A DNA stretch of 14,887 nt from JBFLVQ01 sp040758525 (GCA_040758525.1 JBFLVQ010000166.1:1-14887); one strand, 5' to 3'; positions 7,615 through 14,802 are shown, counted from the first letter of the stretch. Numbers and translations: made by a program. Notes: generated from the sequence alone by a model not told the origin.

Positions 7615-9375
7615 CTACTCAAGGGTTGCGCAGACCCCCGTAGGAGGTAAGTGCAGAGTAGCTCTCTGGGGGCGTTTATCAGTTTGTGCATCTTCGCTCG
7701 TCAACAATGTGCCCAACTGCTCGTCAATAGCTTCTAACAGTAGTTCTAGGCTATCGCGTCGCATCGCACAGATCGCAATTGCAGCATGCAGACGGCAAAG
7801 ATTTTGGACCTGCTCAGCATCGAGTAGATCACATTTATTAAAGACCAATATTCTAGGTATCTTACTGAGATTTAGCTCAGTTAGGATCTTCTCAACAGAA
7901 GCAATCTGATCAAGATAGCGAGGACTTGCCCCATCAACTAAATGTATCAACAGATCGGAATCCTCCATCTCTTCTAGTGTTGCTTTGAAGGCAGCTAGCA
8001 GCGTCTCAGGGAGATCCCGAATAAATCCCACCGTGTCATTAATGATAATTTCGCGCAATTTCGGCAAGCGTAGCTGGCGACTACGAGGATCAAGAGTAGC
8101 GAACATACGCTCTTCAGCCAATTCATTGCTTTGCGTAAGTGTATTAAGCAATGTTGACTTGCCAGCATTGGTGTAGCCGACAATGGAGACGACCGGCAAC
8201 CCCTTACGAGTACGTTTAGCGCGTCGTGCTTGGCGAGCTGTACGTACATGCTCTAGTTGCTGCTCAAGCATCTTGATACGATCACGTACACGACGGCGGT
8301 CGCTCTCAAGTTTTGTTTCACCAGGACCACGCCCTCCTATACCACCCATTAGGCGTGACATCTCTGTGCCTTTGCCAGTAAGGCGTGGAAGCATATATTT
8401 AAGTTGTGCTAGTTCGACTTGGATCTTACCTTCTTTACTGGCTGCCTGTTGTGCAAAGATATCAAGAATAAGTTGAGTACGGTCAATAATCTTAAGATCT
8501 GTCGCCTCATTGATAGAACGCACCTGTGCAGGTGTAAGATCCTGATCAAAGATGATCACATCAGCACCTAACCGCATACTGCGTATGATCAACTCATCAA
8601 GTTTTCCTCGCCCTACCAGATACTTTGGATCTAGCTCATGACGATGCTGTACGATAGAATCGAGCACGACTACACCGCTTGAGCGTGCTAGCTCCTTTAG
8701 CTCTTCAAGAGATTCTTGTGCGGCAGCCATTCCTTGTGTAGTTATACTTGCTAAAATTGCTCCATCACGTCCTTTATGTCGTGCTGCATTACGTGCTCCA
8801 GTTACTGCTTGGCGAGCAAACTCTTGTTCCAATGAGCCGATCAACTCAAGGAAGTTAACATCGAGTTGGTAAGGTGGGCGTGGCTCTAGATAACCCCAAG
8901 CATCGCTACTACCAGTTTGCCACCCTTTTCCATCATTATTCTCGCCAGTTGCTGGCATCAAATGGGCCGCACGTACTAGCCCAGGTAGGCCAGTTGCTGG
9001 CTCGACGTCAATTGAGGCTATTAAATCAAGACGTAATAAGGCAAGATCGGTGAGATCGTCCTGTGTAAGCGGTTCGCCACGCAGGTGTGTATGCAAGCAG
9101 CGTAACCCACGGAAACGTTCTTGTCCCGTGCGTACACGCTTAAAATCAGGCAGTACAATCTTCTTAGCGTCACCGACCACGACATATTCTACCTGGCCTT
9201 TACGATTGACCAAGACACCTATTTGGCGACCTATTTCATGAGATAGTTCGGTAAGGGTGCGGGCGAATTCTGGCGTGACGATCTCCGTGGGCGCGATGCG
9301 GCGCTGGTAAATCTTCTCCAGCCGACGCACTTGATTTGGTTTCAATCCACGTGTGTGGCCGTAAATGTTACTAAT
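7615..9375 (-). CDS. hflX: HflX-family ribosome-associated GTPase, probable ATT start
   Basis: HflX binds and splits stalled or hibernating 70S ribosomes in heat and other stress. Numbering from the TTG at 9345 (576 aa), the protein has an extended N-terminal region (about 1-170) and then the HflX domain with LVGRGKLDEL and a glycine-rich GGIGGRGPGETKLE segment (about 334-347). The G domain has G1 GYTNAGKS (390-397), G3 DTVGF (437-441) and G4 NKCD (503-506). E. coli HflX is about 430 aa, so this is the long form. I extend the start ten codons upstream to ATT at 9375. AGGAGG lies exactly 6 nt before it, and the added residues SNIYGHTRG run into GLKPNQ in the manner I recall for long HflX proteins. 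No in-frame ATG, GTG or TTG exists between the upstream stop and 9345. The TTG itself has no good ribosome-binding site. It is the second gene of the operon. Confidence 0.93.
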   Translation of the reverse strand: MSNIYGHTRGLKPNQVRRLEKIYQRRIAPTEIVTPEFARTLTELSHEIGRQIGVLVNRKGQVEYVVVGDAKKIVLPDFKRVRTGQERFRGLRCLHTHLRGEPLTQDDLTDLALLRLDLIASIDVEPATGLPGLVRAAHLMPATGENNDGKGWQTGSSDAWGYLEPRPPYQLDVNFLELIGSLEQEFARQAVTGARNAARHKGRDGAILASITTQGMAAAQESLEELKELARSSGVVVLDSIVQHRHELDPKYLVGRGKLDELIIRSMRLGADVIIFDQDLTPAQVRSINEATDLKIIDRTQLILDIFAQQAASKEGKIQVELAQLKYMLPRLTGKGTEMSRLMGGIGGRGPGETKLESDRRRVRDRIKMLEQQLEHVRTARQARRAKRTRKGLPVVSIVGYTNAGKSTLLNTLTQSNELAEERMFATLDPRSRQLRLPKLREIIINDTVGFIRDLPETLLAAFKATLEEMEDSDLLIHLVDGASPRYLDQIASVEKILTELNLSKIPRILVFNKCDLLDAEQVQNLCRLHAAIAICAMRRDSLELLLEAIDEQLGTLLTSEDAQTDKRPQRATLHLPPTGVCATLE

Positions 9376-9387
9376 AGTTCTCCTCCT
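9375..9387 (-). promoter_or_regulatory. Strong ribosome-binding site placed for an ATT start of hflX
   Basis: On the minus strand AAAAAGGAGG is followed by AGAACT and then ATT at 9375. AGGAGG (9387-9382) with a 6-nt spacer is near ideal for initiation at that ATT, and it lies 36 nt from the next possible start, TTG 9345. The ATT frame is the HflX frame and is open from a TAG about 45 nt farther up. Confidence 0.6.
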
Positions 9388-9410
9388 TTTTAGGCAGCCG
9401 CGCTAAACAA

Positions 9411-10952
9411 CTACTTAACGGCTTTCTCTAGCAACGGCTTGAGTCGGTTGTAGCTGTCCAGCACCTTCTGGCACGTAGCCGAAAGATTACAAGCCGTGTC
9501 TATTTCGTGGCGCTCGCGTGCGGAGTTACTCAAATCTTCTAACTCCTCGGCAATCTTTTGCGCCTGTAATACGTAGAAGTTTACCTTTATCAAATATTGG
9601 TTGGCAAGCTGAGGTGAATTTTCATAGAGACGGTAGAGTGCCAGATTCTCCTGAATCTCGGCAATTAGCGCAACACTACGCTTGAGCACATCATAGCTAA
9701 GACGAGCAAAATAGTTGTCCTGGGGTGAAGGCTTAAAGGCATCGAATTCCCAGGAAGAGAGCACCAGTGTCGAGTTCTCTAAATGTAGTACTTTAACAGT
9801 AGCAGGACGTGGCCCCGTATGTATTGTGCGAATTAGCTCATTGAGTGAATTGAGGCGTAGCTGTAATCCCGCATCAACATTCTCTAGATCTTCTGTGTCG
9901 TGGTTATTGAGCACAGAGGCCATTGATGCGACTTCACTAGTCGCCGCTCCATGTGGATCTAGGCCATGCAACATTATGGTACGCTGTAGCATATCGCGTA
10001 GACGCGAAAGTTGTTCTAAATAGGGGCGTGTCTGAGTGTAATCAGCGGAAATCAGTTCGGAAGCCTGTTCAGAGAACTGCAGTGCTGAGGATAGTGTTAC
10101 TTCTTGTTGACGTGTTTCCAGCCAATCTTGCACTAATTCTGCATTTGCGCCAACCAATGCTAATGAAAACTGTCGTAGGCGCTGATTCTCCTCACGATAA
10201 AAGCGTTCAAAACGGTTACGTAGATCAACATTGAGTTGCACACATTTGGAAAGCACCATAGCGCTATAGAAGTTTTCTCTTAATTCGCTTTTGAAATGGC
10301 GTGCAGCATTGATCAGGCCACTAGAGATCAGTTCATCATAAGAGCCAATATCTTGTAGTTGTTCAATAAATTGAACAATACGCGCAGCGGCGGCCAGATA
10401 ACCAGCAGGTTTACGCTTACGCCAAGGACGTGGCAATAAGCGAGTAATGGCAATTTCCAGTTTCTCTTCGCTCTCAACATTGATACGTACCATGCCTGTA
10501 TCATCAATCCAAGAGAAGGCGCGTGCCAGCAAGTAATCGGCTTTGGCAAAATCATCAAAAGTTGGTTTTGACTTGTTAAGAAAGTAGCGAGCAAAGGTAC
10601 GTAGTTGGTGTGTATCAACATCAGCACGCTCTAAATAGATGCGTAGTTGGTAAGGAGATATATGTTGATCTAGCAGGCGAAACCATTCTAGCGTTGCCAC
10701 TAGATCTTTTGCCGCTCCCTCCAGTCGTGCAACTAGCGCAGGTGAATCGGTCTTTTGCAACATCTCGTAGATAACTTTAAGTGTGCCATAGACACGGTTT
10801 AAGTCGATAGGTGTAGCTGTTAATGATTCATCACCAATACTGAAGGCGAGAGTTTCGTAATGGCGCTTAATTGCCCAGATAAGTTTAAAGTCGAGTAAGA
10901 CACGTTTGTAAATACGTAATAATTTCGGATTTGGTGCAAATTGTGCACTCAC
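9411..10952 (-). CDS. Uncharacterised helical protein, first gene of the hflX-pgpH operon
   Basis: I do not recognise this 513-aa protein. It has no signal peptide, membrane helix or nucleotide-binding motif. Most of it reads as amphipathic helix, with long Leu/Glu/Arg/Gln-rich stretches such as 190-330 and 430-513. One strongly basic patch, RPWRKRKP, lies at 175-182. A more strand-like segment (TVKVLHLENSTLVLSSWEF) occurs about two thirds of the way along. Cysteines are few. It starts at GTG 10952 with GGAGG 9 nt upstream (10966-10962). The 35-nt gap to hflX, holding the hflX ribosome-binding site, argues for co-transcription, so it may act in ribosome stress or c-di-AMP signalling. That is only guilt by association. 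Base and codon use look like its neighbours. Confidence 0.8.
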   Translation of the reverse strand: MSAQFAPNPKLLRIYKRVLLDFKLIWAIKRHYETLAFSIGDESLTATPIDLNRVYGTLKVIYEMLQKTDSPALVARLEGAAKDLVATLEWFRLLDQHISPYQLRIYLERADVDTHQLRTFARYFLNKSKPTFDDFAKADYLLARAFSWIDDTGMVRINVESEEKLEIAITRLLPRPWRKRKPAGYLAAAARIVQFIEQLQDIGSYDELISSGLINAARHFKSELRENFYSAMVLSKCVQLNVDLRNRFERFYREENQRLRQFSLALVGANAELVQDWLETRQQEVTLSSALQFSEQASELISADYTQTRPYLEQLSRLRDMLQRTIMLHGLDPHGAATSEVASMASVLNNHDTEDLENVDAGLQLRLNSLNELIRTIHTGPRPATVKVLHLENSTLVLSSWEFDAFKPSPQDNYFARLSYDVLKRSVALIAEIQENLALYRLYENSPQLANQYLIKVNFYVLQAQKIAEELEDLSNSARERHEIDTACNLSATCQKVLDSYNRLKPLLEKAVK

Positions 10953-11110
10953 GTATGCTGGCCTCCATGAAGCTCGACGATAAACGTGCGTTGAGGAATG
11001 GGCACGTCCTGGTTACCTGTTGATACCTTAATAATACACTACTTTAGCTGACCTTGAGGAACTTTTTTTCGCTTCCCCAGGGCTATCATCATTAAGATTG
11101 GCAGGGGTCA
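10953..11110 (-). promoter_or_regulatory. Likely promoter region of the four-gene minus-strand operon
   Basis: This 158-nt gap separates the DUF2227 stop from the GTG of the helical-protein gene. A TATTAT hexamer occurs on the minus strand at 11036-11031, about 80 nt before the start, but at 17 nt spacing the -35 position reads CCTCAA, which is poor. No T-run terminator for the DUF2227 gene is visible on the minus strand. Confidence 0.25.
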
Positions 11111-11635
11111 TTAGAGTGATTTTGAGATCTGTTTAACTGTGGTAATAAAAAGATCTGCAATAGTATGGCTGGCTGCACCCCACCAAAGCCCTAAGAAGAT
11201 GGCAAGTAGTGAAGGCCGATCGAGGGTAATCAATAGCGTCTGCACACGTGTGGCAGCGGCTAATAATATAACTTCACCGCGTGGTGCACCCCCTAACCAG
11301 AGTTCGCGTAAGTAGAGACCAATGGCCAGTAGTAGCGCAATCACAAGCAAAAAATAGGCGATACGTACTAACGTACCTAAGATAATTCCATGCGTGAAGC
11401 GGGAACGATGAGGAAAAAAGGTTCGGTATGGCCACCACAAAATACGTAATGGCCCCCAACGTTTGTAAGGACGGCTATCTATATCTAAATCTGGTCCAAA
11501 CATCAGTCCGCCAAAGAGCATTGTTCCCGTGGCAATTGCACTTAATTGTAGATCTGCAGTAAACAGGTAAGCGACCAACAGGGTGGGCGGAGCAAGCAGC
11601 AGGGTGATGAGATCATGGGTCTTCCCAGATGGCAT
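11111..11635 (-). CDS. DUF2227-like membrane metal-binding protein
   Basis: This is a small membrane protein (174 aa from ATG 11635) of the group annotated as DUF2227/metal-binding protein, distantly like YdjM-type membrane-bound metal-dependent hydrolases. The conserved polar residues are the putative metal ligands: His7 in MPSGKTHD, Asp49/Asp51 in GPDLDID, His76 and His82 in FPHRSRFTHG, and His157/Asp161 in ASHTIAD. Hydrophobic segments lie at about 9-45, 84-110 and 122-155. The substrate is unknown. An in-frame GTG at 11704 would add 23 residues including three cysteines, but the family normally begins at MPSGKTHD, so I choose 11635. That start has no clear Shine-Dalgarno and lies 8 nt after a very strong hairpin, which may control its translation. 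Confidence 0.75.
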   Translation of the reverse strand: MPSGKTHDLITLLLAPPTLLVAYLFTADLQLSAIATGTMLFGGLMFGPDLDIDSRPYKRWGPLRILWWPYRTFFPHRSRFTHGIILGTLVRIAYFLLVIALLLAIGLYLRELWLGGAPRGEVILLAAATRVQTLLITLDRPSLLAIFLGLWWGAASHTIADLFITTVKQISKSL

Positions 11636-11643
11636 CTTTTTAG

Positions 11644-11680
11644 CACATAGATCACAGCGCATTGCGCAGTGATCTATGTG
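11644..11680. repeat. 37-nt near-perfect palindrome before the DUF2227 start
   Basis: CACATAGATCAC (11644-11655) and GTGATCTATGTG (11669-11680) are a perfect 12-bp inverted repeat. Inside it, after one A-A mismatch, GCGC pairs with GCGC around an ATT loop, so all but five bases can pair. On the minus strand it ends 8 nt before the ATG at 11635 (spacer CTAAAAAG). No T-run follows on that strand, so it is not an intrinsic terminator of minus-strand transcripts. Confidence 0.8.
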
Positions 11681-11709
11681 TACACGGCGATGGAATAGTG
11701 ACACTCCGC

Positions 11710-11739
11710 ACGCGCTAGAAGCAGGGCTTCTTTGCGCGT
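11710..11739. repeat. Second strong hairpin upstream of the DUF2227 gene
   Basis: ACGCGC (11710-11715) pairs with GCGCGT (11734-11739), and inside it AGAAGC (11717-11722) pairs with GCTTCT (11726-11731) around an AGG loop. It lies 29 nt from the 37-nt palindrome, so a minus-strand transcript would carry two tandem hairpins just before the coding region. Confidence 0.65.
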
Positions 11740-12142
11740 AGGGAAACAGTTAGGTCATTCTTAGGAGCACTCGTGGATAAGCGAAACTCAGAGCAATTGA
11801 GACGTGGTCTCTGCCCTATTGAGTCCGTAGTGACCGACAAATACTCGCGGGCGGTGCCACTTGCCCGCCATCGCTGTCCTGGCCTGCGCCGATATAGAGA
11901 GCAACAGCACCTTGATCTTTCAATCCAGGCTTTTTGGAAAACTCACAGGACACTTCCTAAGGCCACTCGACAACGCCATTATTTGACTATCTGTGTACCT
12001 TCGCCTGTAATTCGCCTGAGTATAGGCTTTGAGGGTAACTAATGCAAGAAAAATCAATCGCTAAAGCCAGGCAGGTAACCCGCCTATCCGCTCGCCTTAA
12101 ATGGTCGGCGGCTTGCGGCGGGTTACTTATTGTCACTTGGTT
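11740..12142. other. Gene-poor region rich in inverted repeats; candidate structured RNA
   Basis: About 400 nt hold no recognisable protein gene. Pairings that can be read are: ACTCA (11786-11790) with TGAGT (11820-11824), enclosing GAGAC-GTG-GTCTC (11799-11811); GCGGGC (11847-11852) with GCCCGC (11863-11868); and GTCCTG (11875-11880) with CAGGAC (11946-11951), enclosing GCCTG (11882-11886) with CAGGC (11926-11930). A direct repeat TTCGCCTG occurs at 12000-12007 and 12011-12018. The strand is undetermined. It could be a non-coding RNA, a long leader of the DUF2227 gene, or decayed DNA. I could not match it to tmRNA, RNase P, SRP RNA or a riboswitch. Confidence 0.35.
12075..12126. repeat. Long imperfect inverted repeat just after ilvE
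   Basis: GTAACCCGCC (12075-12084) and GGCGGGTTAC (12117-12126) are perfect 10-bp complements, with CGCC/GGCG-type pairing inside (12093-12096 with 12107-12110). It begins 16 nt beyond the ilvE stop on the minus strand. It may help end or protect the mocR-ilvE transcript, but no clean T-run follows on that strand, so a classical terminator is not supported. Confidence 0.6.
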
Positions 12143-13108
12143 TTAGACCATGACATTTTGCTTAGCAGACTGGCTGATCAGTGGCGCAGTCTTATAAACA
12201 GGAGTACGCCATTCTGCATAACCTTCATGGTAGCCACGCACTACACGATCATAGATATGTTGAAGGGCACGTGTGATAGGACCGGTGTGACCATCACCAA
12301 TCTGGCGATGATCCACTGCGCCGATTGAGGCGATCTGTGCTCCTGTACCACAGAAGAAGAGTTCATCAGCCATATAGAGTTCAGAACGATCGATCTGACG
12401 TGCTTCTGTCTCTACACCCAACTCTTCTTTGGCAATGCGTACTAATGCTGTGCGGGTAATCCCTTCTAGGATATTGGCTGTGATTGGTGTGGTCACCAGT
12501 TTGCCTTCCCGTACCATAAAGATGTTCATCGCGGCGCCTTCTGCGACATGTCCATCATTGTTGAGCACGATCGCTTCGTCAAACCCATTATCGCGTGCTT
12601 CTGTAGCCGCGAGTGCGGAGTTGACATAGGAACCACAAATCTTGCCACGTGGTGGTATTGAATTGTCTTCCAGTCGCCGCCAGGAAGAGATACAGACAGA
12701 AAGAGGGTGGTCGGTCGCGATATAATCATCCATAGCCACTGCAAACATTGTGTAGTCACTGCCTGGAGAAAGTTTTGTGCCAATCTGACAGGCGGTCTTG
12801 TAGGCAAGTGGTCGCACATAGATATCACGATGGAAATTGTTAAGCCGCAACATCTCCGCCGTGAGATCACATAGATCTTGTGCTGAATAAGGCAACTCGA
12901 TCTTAATTAGTTTGCAGTTGTTAAGCATACGACGATAATGCTCGGCAAGCCGGAAAAGATAGATCTCATCTTCGTCGCGGTTGTAGTAGCCACGTATACC
13001 TTCAAAAATGGCGGTGCCATAATTGAAAGCGTGCATCTGCACACTAATTTTAGCCTCCGTCAAAGGCACGAATTTACCCTCGAAAAAAGCGATCGTGCTA
13101 TCAGTCAT
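12143..13108 (-). CDS. ilvE: Branched-chain amino acid aminotransferase (class IV)
   Basis: The enzyme transfers amino groups between glutamate and the 2-keto acids of leucine, isoleucine and valine (EC 2.6.1.42), using pyridoxal phosphate (PLP). The 321-aa length is normal for the family. Recognisable elements are FNYGTAIFEGIRGY (28-41), YVRPLAYK (97-104), RGKICGSYVNS with the PLP lysine Lys156, EGAAMNIF (190-197) and the C-terminal DELFFCGTGAQIASIGAVD. An upstream ATG at 13135 would add nine residues, but ATG 13108 has GGAGG 5 nt before it (13118-13114) and is the normal start. The gene lies 37 nt after a MocR regulator gene on the same strand, so the two are probably co-transcribed. D-amino acid transaminase or aminodeoxychorismate lyase are less likely because of length and the BCAT-like motifs. 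Confidence 0.92.
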   Translation of the reverse strand: MTDSTIAFFEGKFVPLTEAKISVQMHAFNYGTAIFEGIRGYYNRDEDEIYLFRLAEHYRRMLNNCKLIKIELPYSAQDLCDLTAEMLRLNNFHRDIYVRPLAYKTACQIGTKLSPGSDYTMFAVAMDDYIATDHPLSVCISSWRRLEDNSIPPRGKICGSYVNSALAATEARDNGFDEAIVLNNDGHVAEGAAMNIFMVREGKLVTTPITANILEGITRTALVRIAKEELGVETEARQIDRSELYMADELFFCGTGAQIASIGAVDHRQIGDGHTGPITRALQHIYDRVVRGYHEGYAEWRTPVYKTAPLISQSAKQNVMV

Positions 13109-13145
13109 AGCTCCCTCCCGAAGGATGAAATTCAAAAAAGTTACT

Positions 13146-14684
13146 TTACACTAATGGTAATGTGTTTTTCAAAAACTTGTCGGGCGTGCGCGATTCAGAA
13201 CGACGTAGCAAACCAGCTACAGTAGCGCCAAGAATCTTTAGTCCACGCTCCATTTCTAACTCACTTAAGTTGCCGAAGCTAAGCCGTAAGGTGTTACGTC
13301 CTGCACCATCTATGTGGAAGAGATGGCCACGCGCAAAGACTACACCTTGCTGCCGTGCCTCCATTAATAATTCCGTCGTATCTATCTGCGGTGGTAACTT
13401 CACCCAGCAGAAGAGTCCTCCTTGTGGCTCACTCCATTGTGTGCCAGCAGGAAAATATGCCTGCAATCGCGAGATCATAAAATCGCGCCGACTCTTGTAA
13501 ATGGTGCGCACACGCCCTAGATGTGCCTGGTAACGATGGCGGCGACAAAAATCCCAAAGCGCTGCTTGTAGTAATGGTGAAGTAGTAATGTCACTAATCT
13601 GCTTGAGCGCAACTAATCTGGTAAAGACCGGCTGGGGCGCTAGGCACCATCCTATACGTATACCAGGCAATAGATTTTTAGAGAAGGTGCCAAAGTGGAT
13701 TACTTGCTCAGTCACATCCAGGGCTTTAAGCGAAGGCAGTTCCTCGCCTTCAAAACGCAGGTCTTCACCATAGGCATCCTCCAGTACCGCAATACGATAC
13801 TTGCGTGCCAGCGCCATCAATTGGTGGCGGCGCTCAAGTGAGAGTGTATGCCCAGTAGGGTTATGGAAAGTTGGCACAACATAGATCAGTTTGGGGCGTT
13901 GCCGTATGATAATCTGCTCTAGATTAGCGATCTGCATTCCCGCTGTATCTACAGGAATACCAATCAATCGTGCACCTAATGCGCTAACAGCATTCGAGGC
14001 ACCTGGATAGGTAGGATTCTCCAATATTACCGTGTCGCCTGGGGCGATAAAGATACGTGCTAGCAGATCTATTGCCTGTTGCGAGCCATTGGTAATCAAT
14101 ATGTTCTCTACGGCAGCATTAATACTGCGCGCACGTAATTCGACCGCTAGATGCTCGCGTAGCGCCTGTAGCCCGGCGGCTTGCTCATATTTGAGTACAG
14201 ATTTGCCAAATTCCCGCAATGCATAGTTAAGCGAGTTCTTGAAATCTACAATGGGAAAGGAGCCTTCATCAGGATAGGAACCGGAAAATGAGATCACATC
14301 TGTGATTGTGCTTACTTGGTATAAATCTAGTAGTGCAGAGATCGTGCGCTCTTCCGCTTCGCCAGCAAATAGCCCCTCCCAAACCATCTTCTGCCAAGCT
14401 ACATTGTCTGCCTTGGCTTGATTCTCAAGCAGATCTTTATACCCACCTTGCTCGGCGACAAAAGTCCCTTGCCCAACATGTGAGCTGAGCAGGCCATCTG
14501 CAAGTAGTTCCTCATAAGCATTGGTTACAGTACTACGGTTTACTCCTAATTGGCGCGCTAGTTCACGTGTTGCTGGTAGTCGTGTCCCTATTCGTAGCGC
14601 GCCGGAGAGTATGCGGTCTTGTATGCCTTTCTTAATTTGTAAGTAGAGCGGCACGTCACTGTGAAAGTTAAGTTCCAAATGCAT
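13146..14684 (-). CDS. MocR-type regulator: GntR winged helix fused to class I aminotransferase domain
   Basis: Regulators of this type bind DNA with a GntR winged helix and sense PLP or a PLP-amino acid adduct with a catalytically weak aminotransferase domain. Numbering from ATG 14684 (512 aa), the wHTH spans about 10-75 (PLYLQIKKGIQDRILSG, LPATRELARQLGVNRSTV, GQGTFV). The aminotransferase-like domain follows at about 125-500. HNPTGHT (Asn275), EDAYGED (Asp303) and the PLP lysine Lys336 in FGTFSKNLLPGIR are all intact, as is a terminal NTLRLSFGN arginine motif. Because the active site is complete, an actual aminotransferase function cannot be excluded. A longer frame to 14789 exists, but MHLELNFHSDVPLYLQI is the standard N-terminus and the longer form would be translated across the putative operator. 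The gene precedes ilvE by 37 nt, so it probably regulates itself and ilvE. Confidence 0.88.
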   Translation of the reverse strand: MHLELNFHSDVPLYLQIKKGIQDRILSGALRIGTRLPATRELARQLGVNRSTVTNAYEELLADGLLSSHVGQGTFVAEQGGYKDLLENQAKADNVAWQKMVWEGLFAGEAEERTISALLDLYQVSTITDVISFSGSYPDEGSFPIVDFKNSLNYALREFGKSVLKYEQAAGLQALREHLAVELRARSINAAVENILITNGSQQAIDLLARIFIAPGDTVILENPTYPGASNAVSALGARLIGIPVDTAGMQIANLEQIIIRQRPKLIYVVPTFHNPTGHTLSLERRHQLMALARKYRIAVLEDAYGEDLRFEGEELPSLKALDVTEQVIHFGTFSKNLLPGIRIGWCLAPQPVFTRLVALKQISDITTSPLLQAALWDFCRRHRYQAHLGRVRTIYKSRRDFMISRLQAYFPAGTQWSEPQGGLFCWVKLPPQIDTTELLMEARQQGVVFARGHLFHIDGAGRNTLRLSFGNLSELEMERGLKILGATVAGLLRRSESRTPDKFLKNTLPLV

Positions 14685-14711
14685 ACTTTCTCTATAACCG
14701 TAGGTTTTCGT

Positions 14712-14737
14712 ATTGGTCCGGTCCAATTTGGATAATA
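14712..14737 (-). promoter_or_regulatory. -10 box and overlapping palindromic operator of the mocR-ilvE pair
   Basis: On the minus strand TATTAT (14737-14732) resembles a -10 box. Four bases later comes ATTGG-a-CCGG-a-CCAAT (14727-14712), palindromic apart from the two matching A positions. A second overlapping palindrome, CCAA-a-TTGG, covers 14731-14723. Transcription would start within the palindrome, the usual place for a repressor. No good -35 hexamer is seen at 16-18 nt, which is compatible with a regulated or activator-dependent promoter. Confidence 0.5.
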
Positions 14738-14758
14738 GGCTATTTTTACCAAGATTAA

Positions 14759-14802
14759 AACAGCCAATTCTTAGAGCTATACCAGCCAATTTACCAGCTA
14801 AT
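14759..14802. repeat. Three direct repeats upstream of the mocR promoter
   Basis: AACAGCCAAT (14759-14768), ACCAGCCAAT (14781-14790) and ACCAGCTAAT (14793-14802) are 10-bp direct repeats with offsets of 22 and 12 bp, about two and one helical turns. Direct-repeat operators are known for MocR proteins such as GabR and TauR, so these could be binding sites for the neighbouring regulator. Confidence 0.45.

Noticed and set aside
7511..7909. Plus-strand frame of 132 codons across the hflX-pgpH junction
   Set aside because: It is antisense to two well-supported genes and encodes no recognisable domain.
11733..11746. GCGTAGGGAA sequence like the 3' end of a TPP riboswitch
   Set aside because: The other conserved TPP segments (CTGAGA, the CTTTGAACCTGA-type stretch) are absent, and the bases belong to a different hairpin.
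11875..11930. GCCGATA and CCTTGA bits resembling 6S RNA
   Set aside because: The spacing between the two bits is far shorter than in 6S RNA, and the long closing stem and central bubble cannot be drawn.
11944..11970. Minus-strand TAGGAAGTGTCC resembling the GAGGAAAGTCC core of RNase P RNA
   Set aside because: The match is imperfect, and no ACAGAA-type 3' core or P4 partner is found nearby.
11773..12042. Plus-strand frame of 89 codons starting at GTG with AGGAG upstream
   Set aside because: The ribosome-binding site is attractive, but the protein is Arg-rich with no recognisable fold, and the DNA is dominated by inverted repeats. I treat it as chance within a structured region, without being certain.
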